The translations under genes were made by a program, and so were the position numbers. The notes beneath the pieces are model-generated. The model was not told the DNA's origin. It saw only the letters and a list, made by a program, of their open reading frames with translations, and did no database searches. From the NCBI GenBank assembly GCA_022449345.1, contig JAKURL010000005.1:38570-102569 (forward strand): a DNA stretch of 64,000 nucleotides. Direction: 5' to 3'. Below are positions 17,133-25,138 of this stretch, one piece after another; the first letter of the stretch is position 1; every line of letters begins with the position of its first letter. The stretch is from Candidatus Thalassarchaeum sp. (GTDB taxonomy: Archaea; Thermoplasmatota; Poseidoniia; Poseidoniales; Thalassarchaeaceae).

Positions 17133-17717
17133 ATGAGTGATGACCGCCTTGTAATCGATGTAATCGACAATGGCGGTCAATGGACCCATCGAGAATGGCG
17201 TATGTTGCGTTACATGGGAGTCGACACACAGATTCTAGCCAACGACACGCCAGTTCCCGAACTTCGCGAATTAGACGGGCTTGTTCTTTCAGGAGGCGCA
17301 GCCCGTGTTGGATTAACTGGGGAATTAGGCAATTGTGGAGCCTATCTCGATCTTGATATTCCAATTCTAGGAATTTGTGCCGGCCACCAGTTCATGGCTG
17401 GATATTATGGTGGCCGAGCTGCCGAAGCACCCGCACCAGAATTTGGGGCGGCTAGAATCAATCTAGTCGATGGTGGCGGCCCATTATTCGCCGAAACTCC
17501 CCAGACTCAGACGGTTTGGGAGAGCCACAATGACGAGGTAGTTGAACTACCAGAGGGATTCAGAATCACAGCTAGTAGCGAATCCTGCGAAATCCAAGGC
17601 ATGGAGAACACAACTTTGGACCGCTTTGGACTACAATTTCATCCAGAAGTGAACGACTCCGAGTATGGTGCAAAGATATTCGAGAACTTCGTCGATATCT
17701 GTCGCAGGGCCCTTTAG
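17133..17717 (+). CDS. guaAA: GMP synthase, glutamine amidotransferase subunit
   Basis: A 194-residue class I glutamine amidotransferase. VIDVIDNGGQWTHREWRMLR matches the N-terminus of archaeal GuaA subunit A, the oxyanion region is LVLSGGAARVG, the nucleophile lies in GICAGHQFM (Cys about residue 82), and the His-Glu pair lies in QFHPEVN. In archaea the amidotransferase and the ATP-pyrophosphatase of GMP synthase are separate genes; the second subunit is not in this window. It supplies ammonia for XMP to GMP conversion. The next gene begins 8 bases after the stop. Confidence 0.93.
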   Translation: MSDDRLVIDVIDNGGQWTHREWRMLRYMGVDTQILANDTPVPELRELDGLVLSGGAARVGLTGELGNCGAYLDLDIPILGICAGHQFMAGYYGGRAAEAPAPEFGAARINLVDGGGPLFAETPQTQTVWESHNDEVVELPEGFRITASSESCEIQGMENTTLDRFGLQFHPEVNDSEYGAKIFENFVDICRRAL

Positions 17718-17770
17718 GGCCCATTTTGTCAATGAGCAGATTGAAGAAGGGCTGGAAGGTCGGCGGCTCG

Positions 17771-18040
17771 ATGGCGAACAGGCTTACACTCTACAAGTGC
17801 CGCTCCTGCAACCGCACAGACCGAAAGGAGTACGATCCAGATGATAATGTATCTTGCAACCACTGCAACTCCTCAATGAACTCTTTAGAGCCACGATACA
17901 AGTGTGTACGCTGCGGACACATCGAGTGGATTGAAGTCGGAACAGTCGGTAAGTCATGCCACAAGTGTGGTTACCGTATCTTCGTCAAGCCTCGAAAGGA
18001 AGGAACCGATCGCGGCTACAAGATCCTCAAGGCGCGCTGA
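17771..18040 (+). CDS. rpoP: RNA polymerase subunit P (Rpo12-like) with an extra N-terminal zinc ribbon
   Basis: About 89 residues from the ATG at 17771; the frame opens at 17726. The C-terminal part, YKCVRCG...SCHKCGYRIFVKPRK, is the classic RpoP / Rpc12 zinc ribbon with the CGYRI signature, a small subunit that bridges the large polymerase subunits. An N-terminal second ribbon (YKCRSCN... SCNHCN) is unusual, since RpoP is normally about 45-50 residues with a single ribbon. It may be a duplication of the same module or a fused small zinc protein. The gene sits between GMP synthase and the RFC-like gene. Family assignment rests mainly on the C-terminal half. Confidence 0.75.
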   Translation: MANRLTLYKCRSCNRTDRKEYDPDDNVSCNHCNSSMNSLEPRYKCVRCGHIEWIEVGTVGKSCHKCGYRIFVKPRKEGTDRGYKILKAR

Positions 18041-18105
18041 AATCTGTTACATCCTAGTGGAAGTAATGGCGCGGAGTTCAAGACCCGCCTAATTCACGCT
18101 GATAC

Positions 18106-19245
18106 GTGGCGAGTTGGCTGAGTACTCATGCTCCGCGCACCTTCGATGAATTGGCTATACCAGTAGGCGTTCGTGAAGCCTTGAAGAGCGCAAGTTTGGC
18201 ATCAGAACCACCACACCTTCTGATCACTGGACCAGCAGGGGTCGGAAAGACTGCCTCTTGGCGATTGGTCGCACGCCAGATGCTAGGTCCAGGGTGGGAA
18301 TCCACCACACACGTTTTGCAAGCGCGCGACTTGATGCGGACCCGTGGTGCAATGACCAAGTTTGAGGAATTTCTCAGACCGGGAGGCTCGGGTTCCTCCG
18401 ATACATTGGCTGGTAGGATGAGCCTTGACGCCTACGATCGGGGAATCATTACCGCCTCTGAGGGAGATGTAGCTCCTGCTGGGGCAGAGTTAGAAATTGA
18501 ACCCGGACGAATACCAGTTAGTAGATTATTGGTGATTGAGGATGCAGACCACTTAGGTGGGATTAGACAAGCCTATCTTCGTAGAATGATGGAAACTGTT
18601 GGCATAGCTAGCAGATTCATCCTTGTTGCCAGAGCCCCTTCACGACTCATTGATGCAATCCGCTCTCGAACCCAAATGATCCGAATCCCTTCCACGGAAC
18701 GAGAGCTAGTCATCGAAAGAATGCGTTTAATCGCCAAATCAGAAAATGCCATTGTGGATGAGGGAGTCTTAGGCGATTTGGCCTATATTGCAGAGGGTAA
18801 TTTGCGTCAAGCCCTCTTTACCCTAGAAATGCTCCATGCTCGAGGACTTACAGAAGACCGAGCCGCGGTCCACCGATTAGTTCAGGCCACAACGCTGCAA
18901 GCCGGTAGGTATCTTCTGGAACTTGCTTTACGAGGCCGAGTTGTTGAATGGAAATGGGAGAATGTTCGAGGCCGCCGCTCCAAGGTATTAGGTGGTGCAA
19001 TTGCTGAGATAGACCGGCTGATGAATGATCACGGCCTCGATGCCGACGACATAATCTCCCAACTTCATGATGTCATAGTCGGCCGTCGACTTTCGCTTCC
19101 AGATGAACTCCGGACCGAGTTGCTCGCAGCGTTGGCGCTTTGTGATACTCAACTCCGTAGTACAATGCACGCTAGAATTCCCTTTGAGAACTTCCTCCAC
19201 AAGGCCGCAGCCTCGGGTAGAAAGCACGGCCTTGCGTTCGGTTAG
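18106..19245 (+). CDS. Replication factor C small-subunit-like AAA+ ATPase (divergent)
   Basis: A 379-residue AAA+ protein starting at GTG. WLSTHAPRTFDELA resembles the RFC box around W-x-x-KYRP. Walker A is GPAGVGKT (residues 42-49). Walker B is LLVIEDAD (about 141-148), with EDAD in place of DEAD. RSRTQ (about 187) corresponds to the SRC arginine-finger motif. About 40 extra residues separate Walker A from Walker B, and the sensor-1 Asn region CNY is replaced by ARA. The C-terminal helical collar is present. Clamp loaders place the PCNA ring on DNA; this copy may be a paralogue with altered ATPase function beside a canonical RFC-S elsewhere. The TAG stop abuts the convergent tRNA-Arg. Confidence 0.75.
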   Translation: MASWLSTHAPRTFDELAIPVGVREALKSASLASEPPHLLITGPAGVGKTASWRLVARQMLGPGWESTTHVLQARDLMRTRGAMTKFEEFLRPGGSGSSDTLAGRMSLDAYDRGIITASEGDVAPAGAELEIEPGRIPVSRLLVIEDADHLGGIRQAYLRRMMETVGIASRFILVARAPSRLIDAIRSRTQMIRIPSTERELVIERMRLIAKSENAIVDEGVLGDLAYIAEGNLRQALFTLEMLHARGLTEDRAAVHRLVQATTLQAGRYLLELALRGRVVEWKWENVRGRRSKVLGGAIAEIDRLMNDHGLDADDIISQLHDVIVGRRLSLPDELRTELLAALALCDTQLRSTMHARIPFENFLHKAAASGRKHGLAFG

Positions 19246-19323
19246 TGGCGGGCGCGGCAGGATTCGAACCCGCGGTCCCTGGCTTAGGAGGCCAGTGCAT
19301 TATCCAGGCTATGCTACGCGCCC
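19246..19323 (-). tRNA. tRNA-Arg (CCT)
   Basis: Read on the minus strand, the acceptor strands GGGCGCG and CGCGCCC pair fully. The anticodon stem CTGGC/GCCAG encloses the loop CTCCTAA with anticodon CCT. The T arm is CGCGG-GTTCGAA-TCCTG-like, and the discriminator G precedes an encoded CCA at 19246-19248. No intron was seen. Its 3' end touches the TAG stop of the RFC-like gene. Confidence 0.92.
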
Positions 19324-19429
19324 AGTTCGGCGACCGCGTCCTCCTCAAGAACTCTAAGGGTCTGAAAATTGCCTGTTTTACCCCTAATCCGAGCCGAGAG
19401 AATCAAGCCATGTTCGATGTCGGAAGAGC

Positions 19430-20893
19430 ATGGCAGGTGAGCGCACCCTACCAACTCCTTACGCAAAGGAGAGCGACCGTCAGGTGCAGCAAGAGCAAGC
19501 GCTCAGCTTGCGAGTCAAGGCTAGGGATGCGGGTAGAAGGTTCTGGGTTAGGATAGCCACAAGCCGCCCTCAGCCGCAATTACGTTCCCTTCTTTCGTTA
19601 ATTGCCCCTATCACTTCGGCTCTGCTTATTATCGGCTGGGAATATGCATCATTCCCTATTGCGATTGTAGTCCATGTTGCTCTGAGTGCCAGTTTAATCC
19701 CAGCCCTATTTGCTGCGTCATTCGCTCGAATGTCCGCACGAGACAGACTCCGCTTGAGAGCGGTGGGTTTTCGTTCAATGAATTCCTACCCCGGGGTGGA
19801 ACGCATCCTCAACTCGCTCGATGAAAGAAGAATTAGGGAAAGGGTTCGGATATCCTGCAGCATATTGGCAACAGTAGCCCTGGCCTCCCTTTGGAATCTC
19901 GATGCTGGCGAAACGCTAAGCTCACTCGTATTGGGTGTATGTATCGTTTTGTCAGTAATTTGTGCCCTGAACACACAGCAACTGGAAGCCACGATTCCGA
20001 TGCGATCTAATTCCTTCCCCCTTCTTTCTCTACATGCACCAACGCTGCATGATAGTACCCTAGATCGAGTACTATCCGACCTACTGGTCGCCCACTTAGA
20101 TCCTGAAACTGCTAGTCATTGGGATATTTGGATTAAATCTTTAGTTCACGATGTTCGAAGCGACCAAACTCCAGATTCTGCAGTCGAACATCTGCTTCAG
20201 GCAATCCACCTCGAACACCTCGGCCTTCTAGATGACAATGGCTTGCTAAGTGAGACAAGACGAGTTTTCAAGGTCTCAGCAATCGACGGTCTTTTTTCAT
20301 CAACATCAAAATTCAATATGATAACACTCAGGCGCCTTCTCGCCCATACAAGGGCTTGGCAACCCGGCCTATTCCGTTTAACAGATAGATTGCAGGATTC
20401 TGTTATCAGAGGAGACCCCAGTCTTACCGAGGCGGTTTGGAGATTGGATCTCGACTTGCCGCCAAGGTGCGGCCAAGGCCAAGGCAATCTTTTCGTGATG
20501 ATACACAACCACTCCGGCAAAAATCAAGCGATTGAAGTGAACATTCTAGCCGCCGAAGGCGAGCCGGAAATTCAGAACCTCAGAGTATTCGCCAAAGCCT
20601 CGTCTCAACCCAAATCTCCTATTTCTGTTGGTGAGGAGAGAGGCGCTTTGACCCAGTCATTTGGCCGTCTTCTCTCAGACTCCACAGTGCTATGGATAGG
20701 CTTGGCGTGGCCGGATTCTATTTCCGGTCCTCACCCTGTGCAAGTAACTCTGAGAGATGAGGAAGGCGAGACCCTAGAATCGTTTGTCGTCACTACTATT
20801 TTATCATCAGGAGTTCAAGCAGAAAGCATGGGTCATCGCATGGCTGACGCCGCATCCGAGGTGCGAAGAATCGCCCTCGCTCTTACTGACTGA
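19430..20893 (+). CDS. Uncharacterised membrane protein with large soluble C-terminal region
   Basis: A 487-residue protein with no family recognised. The first 50 residues are basic and hydrophilic. Four hydrophobic segments follow in two hairpins (LLSLIAPITSALLIIGW with FPIAIVVHVALSASLIPALF, then ISCSILATVALASLW with LVLGVCIVLSVICAL). The remaining 280 residues are soluble, first helical and then beta-rich near residues 345-460 (LFVMIHNHSGKNQAIEVNILA). The segment FSSTSKFNMITLRRLLAHTRAW is conspicuous. The ATG at 19430 is the first in frame; AUG codons further left are in other frames. The neighbouring flavoprotein gene begins 71 bases downstream. Confidence 0.6.
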   Translation: MAGERTLPTPYAKESDRQVQQEQALSLRVKARDAGRRFWVRIATSRPQPQLRSLLSLIAPITSALLIIGWEYASFPIAIVVHVALSASLIPALFAASFARMSARDRLRLRAVGFRSMNSYPGVERILNSLDERRIRERVRISCSILATVALASLWNLDAGETLSSLVLGVCIVLSVICALNTQQLEATIPMRSNSFPLLSLHAPTLHDSTLDRVLSDLLVAHLDPETASHWDIWIKSLVHDVRSDQTPDSAVEHLLQAIHLEHLGLLDDNGLLSETRRVFKVSAIDGLFSSTSKFNMITLRRLLAHTRAWQPGLFRLTDRLQDSVIRGDPSLTEAVWRLDLDLPPRCGQGQGNLFVMIHNHSGKNQAIEVNILAAEGEPEIQNLRVFAKASSQPKSPISVGEERGALTQSFGRLLSDSTVLWIGLAWPDSISGPHPVQVTLRDEEGETLESFVVTTILSSGVQAESMGHRMADAASEVRRIALALTD

Positions 20894-20964
20894 GCCCACT
20901 TTTCGGGACAGAGTCCCGAGCGTCATCTTCATGTCGCAAACACGGCTCGCCCGAGACGAGAACC

Positions 20965-22395
20965 ATGGAGTCCTGGGATATAGTGATCGTCGGCTCTGGC
21001 CCTGCCGCCCTGAGAGCTGCTGTCGCCGCAGCAGATTCTGGAACCAAACCACTGCTCATCGAATCTTCAGGAATTGGTGCAGGAGCGACAGGTTCCGACC
21101 TCGCTGGACTGGCTGCCTCGATCGATGAGGTAAGCTCTTCAGACCACCGTGATGATACAATTTCGGCCGGCGGCGATTCAACCGACAAAGTTGCTGCGGC
21201 CAGGGTTTGTGGAGAAGCTGTAGGAGTTCTCGCAGAGTTGGAAAGGTGGGGGCTTGTACTTCGCCGCCGTGAAGGGGGTCTACCTCACGCGGCTCAGATT
21301 GCAGGACACAGCATGCCTCGACTAACCGGTTGCGGAGACGCAACCGGCCGGAACATAACTCGCATCCTCGAAGAGCAGGCGATGAAGAGAGGAGTTGTTC
21401 GACGTTCAGATGTTCAAGCAATGTCATTAGTAATGGATGGCAAGCAGGTAAGGGGACTAACCGCTTACGACAATAGTTCCGGGGAAGTAATAGGCATTCA
21501 AGCAAAGGCGGTAATCCTCGCGACTTCAGGCCATCAAGGAATTTGGTCAAACCCATCTAGCGGCGCAGGCTTAGGTGCCTCCCTAATCGCATCCGTAGGC
21601 CTCTCACTAGTCGGAATGGCAAGCAATCCCCCTCATCCACTTACCGTTCGAGAAACCGATCTCAACATCAGCCTCGACGTCTTAGGCTCAGGAGGCAGGG
21701 TAAGGAAATCCAACGGCGAGGATGTAGATCCTAGCGATGTATGTGAAGACGATTGCATCCTCGACCTTAGGGGGTTAGATGCAGATGCAAAGGCTTGGTT
21801 CGCCAACACCCGTTCAAGGGTCAAGGCTCGAACCGGAATCGATATCTCAAGAGAGGTTATTCCAATCACAACTAGTATTGCAGCAACAACAGGCGGGGCT
21901 CCTGTTGATGAGTATGGCAGAGTGTCTTTCTCCAAAGGCAAAAAGTGGGCTACTGGCCTCTATGCAGCCGGCCGTTCTGCAAACAATGGTATGCATGGTG
22001 ATGGCTTGTTAGCTGGCAATTTAATCCTCGACGATATCGTTGGCGGAAGCAATGCTGGAAGCCATTCAGGGGTATGGGTAAAAGACACCTCATTCGGCGG
22101 CTCTAGCTTGGTTGAGGAAGCAATCGAGGCCTCGTCTAAGAGACTAGATTCACTCAAGGCAGGAGACGGCGCTTCGGTGGGCCAAGCCTCAGCGACTCTG
22201 GCCTCAATCATGGCCTCTTGCACAAACGGTTCGCGAGATGAAGCCTCTCTCAAGGCGGCCGCTGCTGCCATTACTAAAATGAAGCAAGCCGGAATCAAGG
22301 TCTCAGACAACTCAAGCATCATGAACACAGAGATGTGTAATGCTCTGAAACTCCAAGGAATGTTAACTCTGGCAGAGCAGATTGCAAAGTCTTGA
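20965..22395 (+). CDS. FAD flavoprotein of the fumarate reductase / succinate dehydrogenase A superfamily (altered active site)
   Basis: A 476-residue flavoprotein. VIVGSGPAALRAAVAA is the FAD dinucleotide-binding motif, TGCGDATGRNITR and ATSGHQGIW correspond to the middle family blocks, and GLYAAGRSANNGMHGDGLLAGN is the C-terminal FAD-binding block. In SDH or fumarate reductases this last block reads HGANRLGGN with a catalytic Arg; here that Arg is Leu. The HYTMGG region reads AATTGG, so the catalytic His is also absent. There is no SHT motif for covalent FAD and no SdhB, C or D partner nearby. It is therefore probably not succinate dehydrogenase; an aspartate-oxidase-like or other oxidoreductase role is possible. 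The HIT gene follows after 9 bases. Confidence 0.7.
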   Translation: MESWDIVIVGSGPAALRAAVAAADSGTKPLLIESSGIGAGATGSDLAGLAASIDEVSSSDHRDDTISAGGDSTDKVAAARVCGEAVGVLAELERWGLVLRRREGGLPHAAQIAGHSMPRLTGCGDATGRNITRILEEQAMKRGVVRRSDVQAMSLVMDGKQVRGLTAYDNSSGEVIGIQAKAVILATSGHQGIWSNPSSGAGLGASLIASVGLSLVGMASNPPHPLTVRETDLNISLDVLGSGGRVRKSNGEDVDPSDVCEDDCILDLRGLDADAKAWFANTRSRVKARTGIDISREVIPITTSIAATTGGAPVDEYGRVSFSKGKKWATGLYAAGRSANNGMHGDGLLAGNLILDDIVGGSNAGSHSGVWVKDTSFGGSSLVEEAIEASSKRLDSLKAGDGASVGQASATLASIMASCTNGSRDEASLKAAAAAITKMKQAGIKVSDNSSIMNTEMCNALKLQGMLTLAEQIAKS

Positions 22396-22404
22396 GGTAT
22401 CGTA

Positions 22405-22824
22405 ATGAGTGAAGAACCGACCATCTTCACACGAATAATCAATGGAGAAATTCCGTGCCACAAGGTGTATGAGGACGAATACGTAATTGCATTCCTCGAC
22501 ATTCAACCCTTAACGAGAGGACATACTCTAGTAGTTCCAAAAGAACCCGCCCCGTCCATCGATAGACTCAGTGAAGAATCAGCCTCTGCCCTAGGGGGGG
22601 TCCTTCCTACGATATGTCGAGCAGTCATGAGGGCAACCGGAGCGGTTGCATACAACCTAATACAAAACAATGGGCACGAGGCCGGAATGTCAATTGCTCA
22701 CGTACACATTCACATAATTCCAAGATTTCCAGACTCCACTCATTCTTTCCTCTGGGAATACGGAAAGATAGATCATGATGATGCAAAAACACTCGCTGAA
22801 AGCATATTTAGAGCCATAGAGTAG
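22405..22824 (+). CDS. HIT family nucleotide hydrolase/transferase
   Basis: A 139-residue histidine-triad protein. FTRIINGEIPCHKVYEDE and VIAFLDIQPLTRGHTLVVPK are the N-terminal family signatures, and AHVHIHIIPRF contains the HxHxHxx triad with the nucleophilic middle His. Family members hydrolyse AMP-lysine, Ap4A or similar nucleotide conjugates. The length and sequence match the Hint-like branch found across bacteria and archaea. It starts 9 bases after the flavoprotein stop. Confidence 0.93.
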   Translation: MSEEPTIFTRIINGEIPCHKVYEDEYVIAFLDIQPLTRGHTLVVPKEPAPSIDRLSEESASALGGVLPTICRAVMRATGAVAYNLIQNNGHEAGMSIAHVHIHIIPRFPDSTHSFLWEYGKIDHDDAKTLAESIFRAIE

Positions 22825-22863
22825 AATCGGTGTATTCTCAACCCCCACCCTCCTCCCGACGAC

Positions 22864-24354
22864 GTGTCCAACTCCCAAAACGCGCCAGAGATACTTCCCG
22901 AGTTATCGGAAAGCGCAACCAGATTGAAGCGAGACAAATTGGATCGCGTGCCCTACGATCATAGCGGAAAGCACCCTGGAAAACGATGGGCCCAGAATGC
23001 ATTAGACATCATGTTTGAATTGGGTAATCGGGCTATATTCAGACGCTATGACTCGGACTCAGTTCCACCCGCTGAAGGCGGTGTGATCTACGTTGCCACT
23101 CACATCAATGGGCTAGTCGACCCGATGGTAATTACTCGAGTACAGAAGAAGCGAGTAATCTCACTTGGTCGCCACGACCTAACCACCCGACCGGTGATTG
23201 GTTGGTGGGCACGTCGCTTCGGAACTCAACCGGTTCTGAGACGAGCTGAGGTGGAGGCGGGGGTGGTCGACGCAGAGTTTGCTCGTTACATCAACGACAG
23301 AAGCATGCTGACAGTAGCATCCTGCCTAGCAACCGGGCACTCTGCTGTAGTAATGCCAGAAGGCAAATCGCACCAAGATTCCAAGTTACACGCTTTGCGA
23401 ACAGGCTCCTCCCGTTCCGCTCTTGCATCGGCAGCAATCGCTGACCAGAAGGGATTGCCGGCACCTGTAATCCAAACCGTTGGTTTGCATTGGCGAACTC
23501 ACCATTGGCTGCGTACCGACAATTATGTTGAGTTCGGGAAAGAGATTGACATTCCCTCCACTTACTCCGCCGAGGACCGTGCTAGGTTAGTTTCGGGTGA
23601 ATGGGTTGAACCAGCCCATGAAGACACCATCGAATTGCGCGATCGCATCTTTGAAACACTCTCTCCAATGACTCCCGGTTCGCCAGACTGGGACTCCCAC
23701 CGAGCTTGGAAACTCTTGGCCCACATTGGAGCGAACAAAGCCAATGCACCCCTGAAGACCCTTGCTCAGGAAGTTCATGCAACTCGAGAAGTTCGAGAGA
23801 CTATAGGTAGAGATGAAAACAATCCATTAATCGAGCAAGCTAAAGAAGCGGCAGAAATCCTTCACAAAAATGACCTCTACGCTACTGCCTTAGACTCCTC
23901 AAATCGTTTGCGAGGCAAATCAAAATCTGAGCATTTCAGAGGCATTCTTGGATTACTATTGATGATTTCGACACTGCCGATAACCCTACCTTCGTCAGGA
24001 TTCCAATGGGGGCTTGCGAAAGTCATGGCAGAGAGTAGCGACGAAGGGTTGGATTCTCGGACTTCTTACTTCATGCTTGCAGGAATGTTCTCTCCTGTTT
24101 TCTTCTGGCCTCCCGCCGCGCTCATTGGAACAATTCTATACGCAGGAATTTCCTTTGAATTAGATACCCTTTACACATTCATCTTGCTGATGCTTTCGTT
24201 TTACATCTCTGCCTCGATTGCAATATCAGGTTACGATTTGTGTTCGGACTCAGCCGCCGCATCGCGGCGTGTGAAATTGAGTGTTAGCGAGGAGGGGGAG
24301 AGACTCCACAAACTCATTGATGCGATATCATCCAGACTCGGCGCTCTCAAATAG
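22864..24354 (+). CDS. Sct1/Gpt2-like glycerolipid acyltransferase (PlsC superfamily), membrane-anchored
   Basis: A 496-residue protein starting at GTG. Residues 70-250 form a PlsC-type acyltransferase domain with THINGLVDPMV as motif I in the H-x5-D spacing and MPEGKSHQDSKLHALRTG as motif III. Both variants resemble the Sct1/Gpt2-like group (NHPNxLxDPL and FPEGGSHDRxxLLPLK) rather than classical PlsC (H-x4-D). A charged helical linker follows, then two to four hydrophobic segments in residues 360-460 (GLLLMISTLPITLP; FFWPPAALIGTILYAG; FILLMLSFYISASIAISGY). Fatty-acyl ester transfer is unexpected in an archaeon whose main lipids are isoprenoid ethers. Substrate unknown. Confidence 0.8.
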   Translation: MSNSQNAPEILPELSESATRLKRDKLDRVPYDHSGKHPGKRWAQNALDIMFELGNRAIFRRYDSDSVPPAEGGVIYVATHINGLVDPMVITRVQKKRVISLGRHDLTTRPVIGWWARRFGTQPVLRRAEVEAGVVDAEFARYINDRSMLTVASCLATGHSAVVMPEGKSHQDSKLHALRTGSSRSALASAAIADQKGLPAPVIQTVGLHWRTHHWLRTDNYVEFGKEIDIPSTYSAEDRARLVSGEWVEPAHEDTIELRDRIFETLSPMTPGSPDWDSHRAWKLLAHIGANKANAPLKTLAQEVHATREVRETIGRDENNPLIEQAKEAAEILHKNDLYATALDSSNRLRGKSKSEHFRGILGLLLMISTLPITLPSSGFQWGLAKVMAESSDEGLDSRTSYFMLAGMFSPVFFWPPAALIGTILYAGISFELDTLYTFILLMLSFYISASIAISGYDLCSDSAAASRRVKLSVSEEGERLHKLIDAISSRLGALK

Positions 24355-24375
24355 GACAGTCAGTAGCCGCCATTG

Positions 24376-25011
24376 ATGGACGGCAAGTCGGCGGCTAGTG
24401 CAGTGAAGGCTTGGTTAGCCCGTGAGAAACTGGAGTCTCGTGAGGTGCCCGACGCTCAAGCACTCATTCACCTTCACGTCAAATATCCACCAACTAAGCA
24501 GGGCCACGTGTTCAATGTGGTAATACCAAAGAATCGAGATTTAGTCCTGATTTACTCAATTACCCGTGTAGACGAAGGTCAGCAAAATGAGATGAGGGAA
24601 CACGGCAAGGAAAATCCAGACGCTTGGGAAAAGTGGCTTCATTCAATCCGAATCCAACTGACGCGCTCAAACCTCGATTGGGTTCTCCACGTAGGTAAAC
24701 CAAAGGAGGAGTTACCCGGCCCTCTTCAAGCATTCAATCTCTCTAGACCAATTTGGTTCGACGGTCTTACTCAAAACGAATTTATGCAGACTATGAGAAG
24801 CGTCTGGCTATCGAAATTAGAATTAATCCATCAAGTGAAATATGCTTACGGGCAAGGAATTGGTAAACCCGGAAAGGTGGATGATTGGGAAGCAAAGAAA
24901 GCCAAACAACGATCATCTCCGATTCGTAAAAGAAAGCCAGAAAGCCATTCCATCGACACCGATGAAACCGGCGGGTTTGGTAGTGATTTTGACCCCGCCG
25001 AATGGGTATGA
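24376..25011 (+). CDS. DUF2299-like conserved protein
   Basis: A soluble protein of about 211 residues. The segments VKAWLAREKL, HLHVKYPPTKQGHVFNVVIPK, DLVLIYSITRVDEGQ and IWFDGLTQNEFMQTMRSV resemble, from memory, archaeal DUF2299 proteins, which are small alpha/beta proteins of unknown function. The C-terminal 50 residues are a basic, then acidic, low-complexity tail. The ATG at 24376 is preferred to the TTG at 24373. It starts 21 bases after the acyltransferase stop and probably ends that transcription unit, since a strong stem-loop lies at 25047-25080. Confidence 0.6.
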   Translation: MDGKSAASAVKAWLAREKLESREVPDAQALIHLHVKYPPTKQGHVFNVVIPKNRDLVLIYSITRVDEGQQNEMREHGKENPDAWEKWLHSIRIQLTRSNLDWVLHVGKPKEELPGPLQAFNLSRPIWFDGLTQNEFMQTMRSVWLSKLELIHQVKYAYGQGIGKPGKVDDWEAKKAKQRSSPIRKRKPESHSIDTDETGGFGSDFDPAEWV

Positions 25012-25046
25012 TTTTTCGACATACTAAACAAAATTCTCTCCTTCAT

Positions 25047-25080
25047 CCTCGCGCGCACGCATGACGTGTGGGCGTCGAGG
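25047..25080 (+). promoter_or_regulatory. GC-rich stem-loop upstream of giant surface-protein gene
   Basis: CCTCG at 25047-25051 pairs with CGAGG at 25076-25080. An inner stem CGCACG (25054-25059) pairs with CGTGTG (25065-25070), with one G-U, around a five-base loop. It lies between the DUF2299-like stop and the start at 25139, so it could be a terminator-like end, an operator or a leader structure. A similar element precedes the other giant surface protein (53575-53594). Confidence 0.5.
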
Positions 25081-25126
25081 TTAAGTATCGAAAGAAAACC
25101 AACAAAGGTGTTGTAGCATCATTGCT

Positions 25127-25131
25127 GGAGG
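25127..25131 (+). promoter_or_regulatory. Shine-Dalgarno site of the 1699-residue protein
   Basis: GGAGG lies 7 bases before the ATG at 25139 and decides that start. The signal peptide begins directly at this ATG. Confidence 0.7.
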
Positions 25132-25138
25132 AAACGAG

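Noticed and set aside
16904..17140. Open frame across tRNA-Asp with APRPGFEPGS-like translation
   Set aside because: It is a translation of the tRNA-Asp gene and its flank, a well-known false ORF type; no RBS or homology.
19245..19556. Open frame across tRNA-Arg beginning MAGAAGFEPA
   Set aside because: It is again tRNA sequence read as protein and overlaps the true gene at 19430.
20965..22395. Succinate dehydrogenase flavoprotein call
   Set aside because: Catalytic His and Arg signatures and the partner subunits are missing.
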